Shown here piece by piece: positions 6,877 through 8,257 of a DNA stretch of 8,257 nucleotides (its first letter is position 1; every line of letters begins with the position of its first letter). Origin of the DNA: Planctomycetaceae bacterium (GTDB lineage Bacteria > Planctomycetota > Planctomycetia > Pirellulales > Thermoguttaceae). The stretch is taken from positions 1 through 8,257 of the forward strand of contig JAITBS010000331.1 of NCBI GenBank assembly GCA_031283515.1. The letters are read 5' to 3'. The notes beneath the pieces are model-generated. The model worked only from the letters and a program-made list of their open reading frames with translations, was not told where the DNA came from and did not search any database. A program made the translations under genes and the position numbers.

Positions 6877-6925
6877 CTGTTGCATGTTTTGCGTTACTTG
6901 TTATTTCAGTTATGGGAATTGAACA

Positions 6926-7420
6926 ATGAAACCGATTCAGAAACGATTTAACAGATTATTTCCTTATATTTTGATTGGTTTAGGATTATTCGGCTGCAGT
7001 GAAGAGCGACCGGATGGATTACCGAAACTTCAACCGGTATCGCTTCAGTTTACTCAAGACGGACTTCCTTGTAGCGAAGCATCCGTTCATTTGGTTCCGC
7101 AAGACGAAAGTCCTTGGGCAGTTGGCGGTTCCACTGATACGACAGGAACGGTAATTTTTAAAACGCATGGTAAATTTACCGGAGTTCCTGCCGGAAAGTA
7201 CAAAGTAACTGTGTCCAAAGTTGAGCGGGAAGAAGTCGGACCTAAACCTCAAAATATGTATGAATCACAAGAGATTGTAATGTACGATCTGATTGATCAG
7301 ATTTATTCCGACCCGAAAATGACGCCTCTTGAAATCGATGTTCTTTCGGGGAAAAAACTTTCGGAATCTTTTGATCTTGGGAAAAAAATTCGCGTTAAAA
7401 TAGTTAAACCTGGTAATTAA
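6926..7420 (+). CDS. Small lipoprotein with carboxypeptidase-regulatory-like (transthyretin-type) domain
   Basis: Protein of 164 residues. A basic N-terminus (KPIQKRFNR), a hydrophobic stretch and the lipobox LFGC (Cys24) mark a lipoprotein signal peptide; the mature protein should be lipid-anchored outside the cytoplasmic membrane. The mature part begins with the DGLPKLQPVSL block, continues QDGLPCSEASVHLVP, and has the G-STDTTGTVIFKT and GVPAGKYKVTVSK blocks (about 67-98) typical of carboxypeptidase-regulatory-like beta-sandwich domains. Planctomycetes have many such short lipoproteins, often next to DUF1559 genes as here; the exact role is unknown. A weak ribosome binding site (GGGAA, 6914-6918) precedes the ATG. 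The next gene starts 49 bp downstream with no T-rich terminator, so the two are probably co-transcribed. Confidence 0.75.
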   Translation: MKPIQKRFNRLFPYILIGLGLFGCSEERPDGLPKLQPVSLQFTQDGLPCSEASVHLVPQDESPWAVGGSTDTTGTVIFKTHGKFTGVPAGKYKVTVSKVEREEVGPKPQNMYESQEIVMYDLIDQIYSDPKMTPLEIDVLSGKKLSESFDLGKKIRVKIVKPGN

Positions 7421-7435
7421 AATGTTAATTTAAAT

Positions 7436-7460
7436 CCGAGATATTCATCTCGGAGAAAGG
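7436..7460 (+). promoter_or_regulatory. Hairpin overlapping the ribosome binding site of the DUF1559 gene
   Basis: CCGAGAT (7436-7442) and ATCTCGG (7447-7453) form a perfect 7-bp stem with the loop ATTC. The 3' arm covers the first bases of the purine-rich ribosome binding region (GGAGAAAGG, 7452-7460), which sits nine bases before ATG 7470. Folding could reduce initiation at this ATG. No T-run follows, so it is not an intrinsic terminator. Confidence 0.5.
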
Positions 7461-7469
7461 CAAATTCCA

Positions 7470-8257
7470 ATGAAAAAGACCATGTTAAATTGGGTAACTA
7501 AGTGGGGGGGGGGGGGGATTTTGTGACAAATTACAAAGAGTGAATGACAAAGAGCCTTTTTGCTCTAAACTCAACTCTTTTAACCTATTACGCCAAATTT
7601 CCCATCGTTTTGGGTTTGGTTTTACACTTGTGGAACTTTTAGTAGTTATTGCGATTATTGGTGTTTTGATTGCGCTTCTGTTGCCGGCGGTGCAGGCAGC
7701 GCGAGAAGCCGCTAGAAGAATGTCGTGTTCGAACAAAGTAAAGCAACTCACACTTGCTTTACACAATCATCATGACATCAACCAAAACTTTCCTCCGCTT
7801 GGAAATCAGATGAACAAGTTTACATCTTCGGCAACTGCCGGAACTTTTTTCCATCTGATGCCGTTTATGGAATTACAAGCCGCTTATGATGGTGTTCTTG
7901 CCGAAACACCTAAACCCGCTCCTTGGGATACACCAACAATGCACAATATGAAACAGTTGTCGGTAGTTCTATGTCCTTCAAACGAAAACACGGCAATTTT
8001 AAGTCCGGGTTGGATTCCGAATAATTATGTTTATTCGATGGGAGACGGTTGTTGGGCACAACACAACGTGGTAACTCCAACAGCTAATCATTATGTTGTA
8101 ACGCGGGGAATGTTTTATTACGGAACTAACGAAGTTGAAGGCAAAAAATCATTTGCCGATTGTACGGATGGTTCCAGTAATACAGTTGCTGTTAGTGAAT
8201 GTCTGACTCCTCAAGAACGAGAAGGTACTGATGTTCGAAGTAATGTGGCTCTTTATA
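7470..8257 (+). CDS. DUF1559 pseudopilin-like protein, out of frame with its best start, cut by window end
   Basis: The body is a planctomycete DUF1559 protein. It has a type IV prepilin leader (cleavage expected at G/FTLVE, Gly codon 7618-7620, Glu at +5), the hydrophobic helix LLVVIAIIGVLIALLLPAV, the family block QAAREAARRMSCSNKVKQLT, then NHHDINQNFPP and DGSSNTVAVSE. Such proteins are processed by prepilin peptidase and are thought to act at the cell surface or in secretion; functions are mostly unproven. The body frame is open only from 7498. The well-placed ATG 7470 (ribosome binding site GGAGAAAGG) reads in another frame through a 14-G run and ends at TGA 7524-7526 after 18 codons. One G fewer or two more would give one continuous protein with a leader of about 50 residues. 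Alternatively GTG 7540, with no good ribosome binding site, starts the body directly (26-residue leader), perhaps by reinitiation. The 3' end lies beyond the window. Confidence 0.8.
7504..7517 (+). repeat. Homopolymeric tract of 14 G, candidate phase-variation switch
   Basis: Fourteen consecutive G lie 34 bases after ATG 7470 and 101 bases before the conserved prepilin cleavage codons. In a sequence this AT-leaning such a run is exceptional. G-tracts of this length are known to slip during replication and to switch surface genes in Neisseria, Campylobacter and Helicobacter. Here the length decides whether the start and the DUF1559 body share a frame: 14 off, 13 or 16 on. Confidence 0.7.

Noticed and set aside
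7485..7766. Minus-strand reading frame of 93 codons across the G-tract
   Set aside because: Its Pro run is the C-tract of the opposite strand and the rest is antisense to the well-supported prepilin leader and DUF1559 body.
7498..8257. DUF1559 gene as a simple pseudogene
   Set aside because: The body is open to the window end with conserved family motifs; the only frame conflict is at a hypermutable G-tract, which argues for a switch or a sequencing error rather than decay.

Overview
The window looks like chromosomal DNA of a planctomycete (Planctomycetota). The gene content points there: a DUF1559 pseudopilin-like protein with a type IV prepilin leader, a small lipoprotein of the type usually found beside it, an AraC regulator with an N-terminal PAS domain of the planctomycete type, and a TgpA-like transglutaminase. 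Base composition is AT-leaning, some starts are non-ATG and Shine-Dalgarno sites are weak, so I favour a low-GC, possibly uncultivated lineage. Nothing here fixes the genus.

Layout. 1-260: non-coding 3' flank made of palindromes and AT-rich repeats. 261-3059 (minus): a 932-residue membrane transglutaminase of the TgpA / DUF3488 family. 3060-3867: 808 bp without a credible gene, packed with short repeats: two facing arrays of 7-bp repeats, a palindromic unit related to the one at the left edge, a 15-bp tandem repeat, and a 169-bp element with 37-bp inverted ends that each form a hairpin. A promoter lies at its right edge. 3868-5868 (plus): a class II terpene cyclase of the squalene-hopene cyclase family. 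About 6023-6844 (plus): a PAS-AraC transcriptional regulator. 6926-7420 (plus): a lipoprotein with a carboxypeptidase-regulatory-like fold. 7470 to the window end (plus): a DUF1559 protein, cut off by the window edge.

The most striking feature is at the start of the DUF1559 gene. The ATG with the best ribosome binding site (7470) and the prepilin/DUF1559 body are in different frames, separated by a run of 14 G (7504-7517). With 14 G, translation from the ATG stops after 18 codons; 13 or 16 G would join the two frames into one protein. This is the architecture of a slipped-strand phase-variation switch. A hairpin that overlaps the ribosome binding site lies just upstream. A sequencing or assembly error in the homopolymer, or normal initiation at GTG 7540, are the main alternatives.

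No gene-level pathway joins all five genes. The lipoprotein and DUF1559 gene look like one cell-envelope unit (49-bp gap). The cyclase and the AraC gene are same-strand neighbours with a 154-bp gap and may be linked by regulation, but this is inference. No hopanoid or squalene synthesis genes, and no MoxR or DUF58 partner of the transglutaminase, lie in the window.
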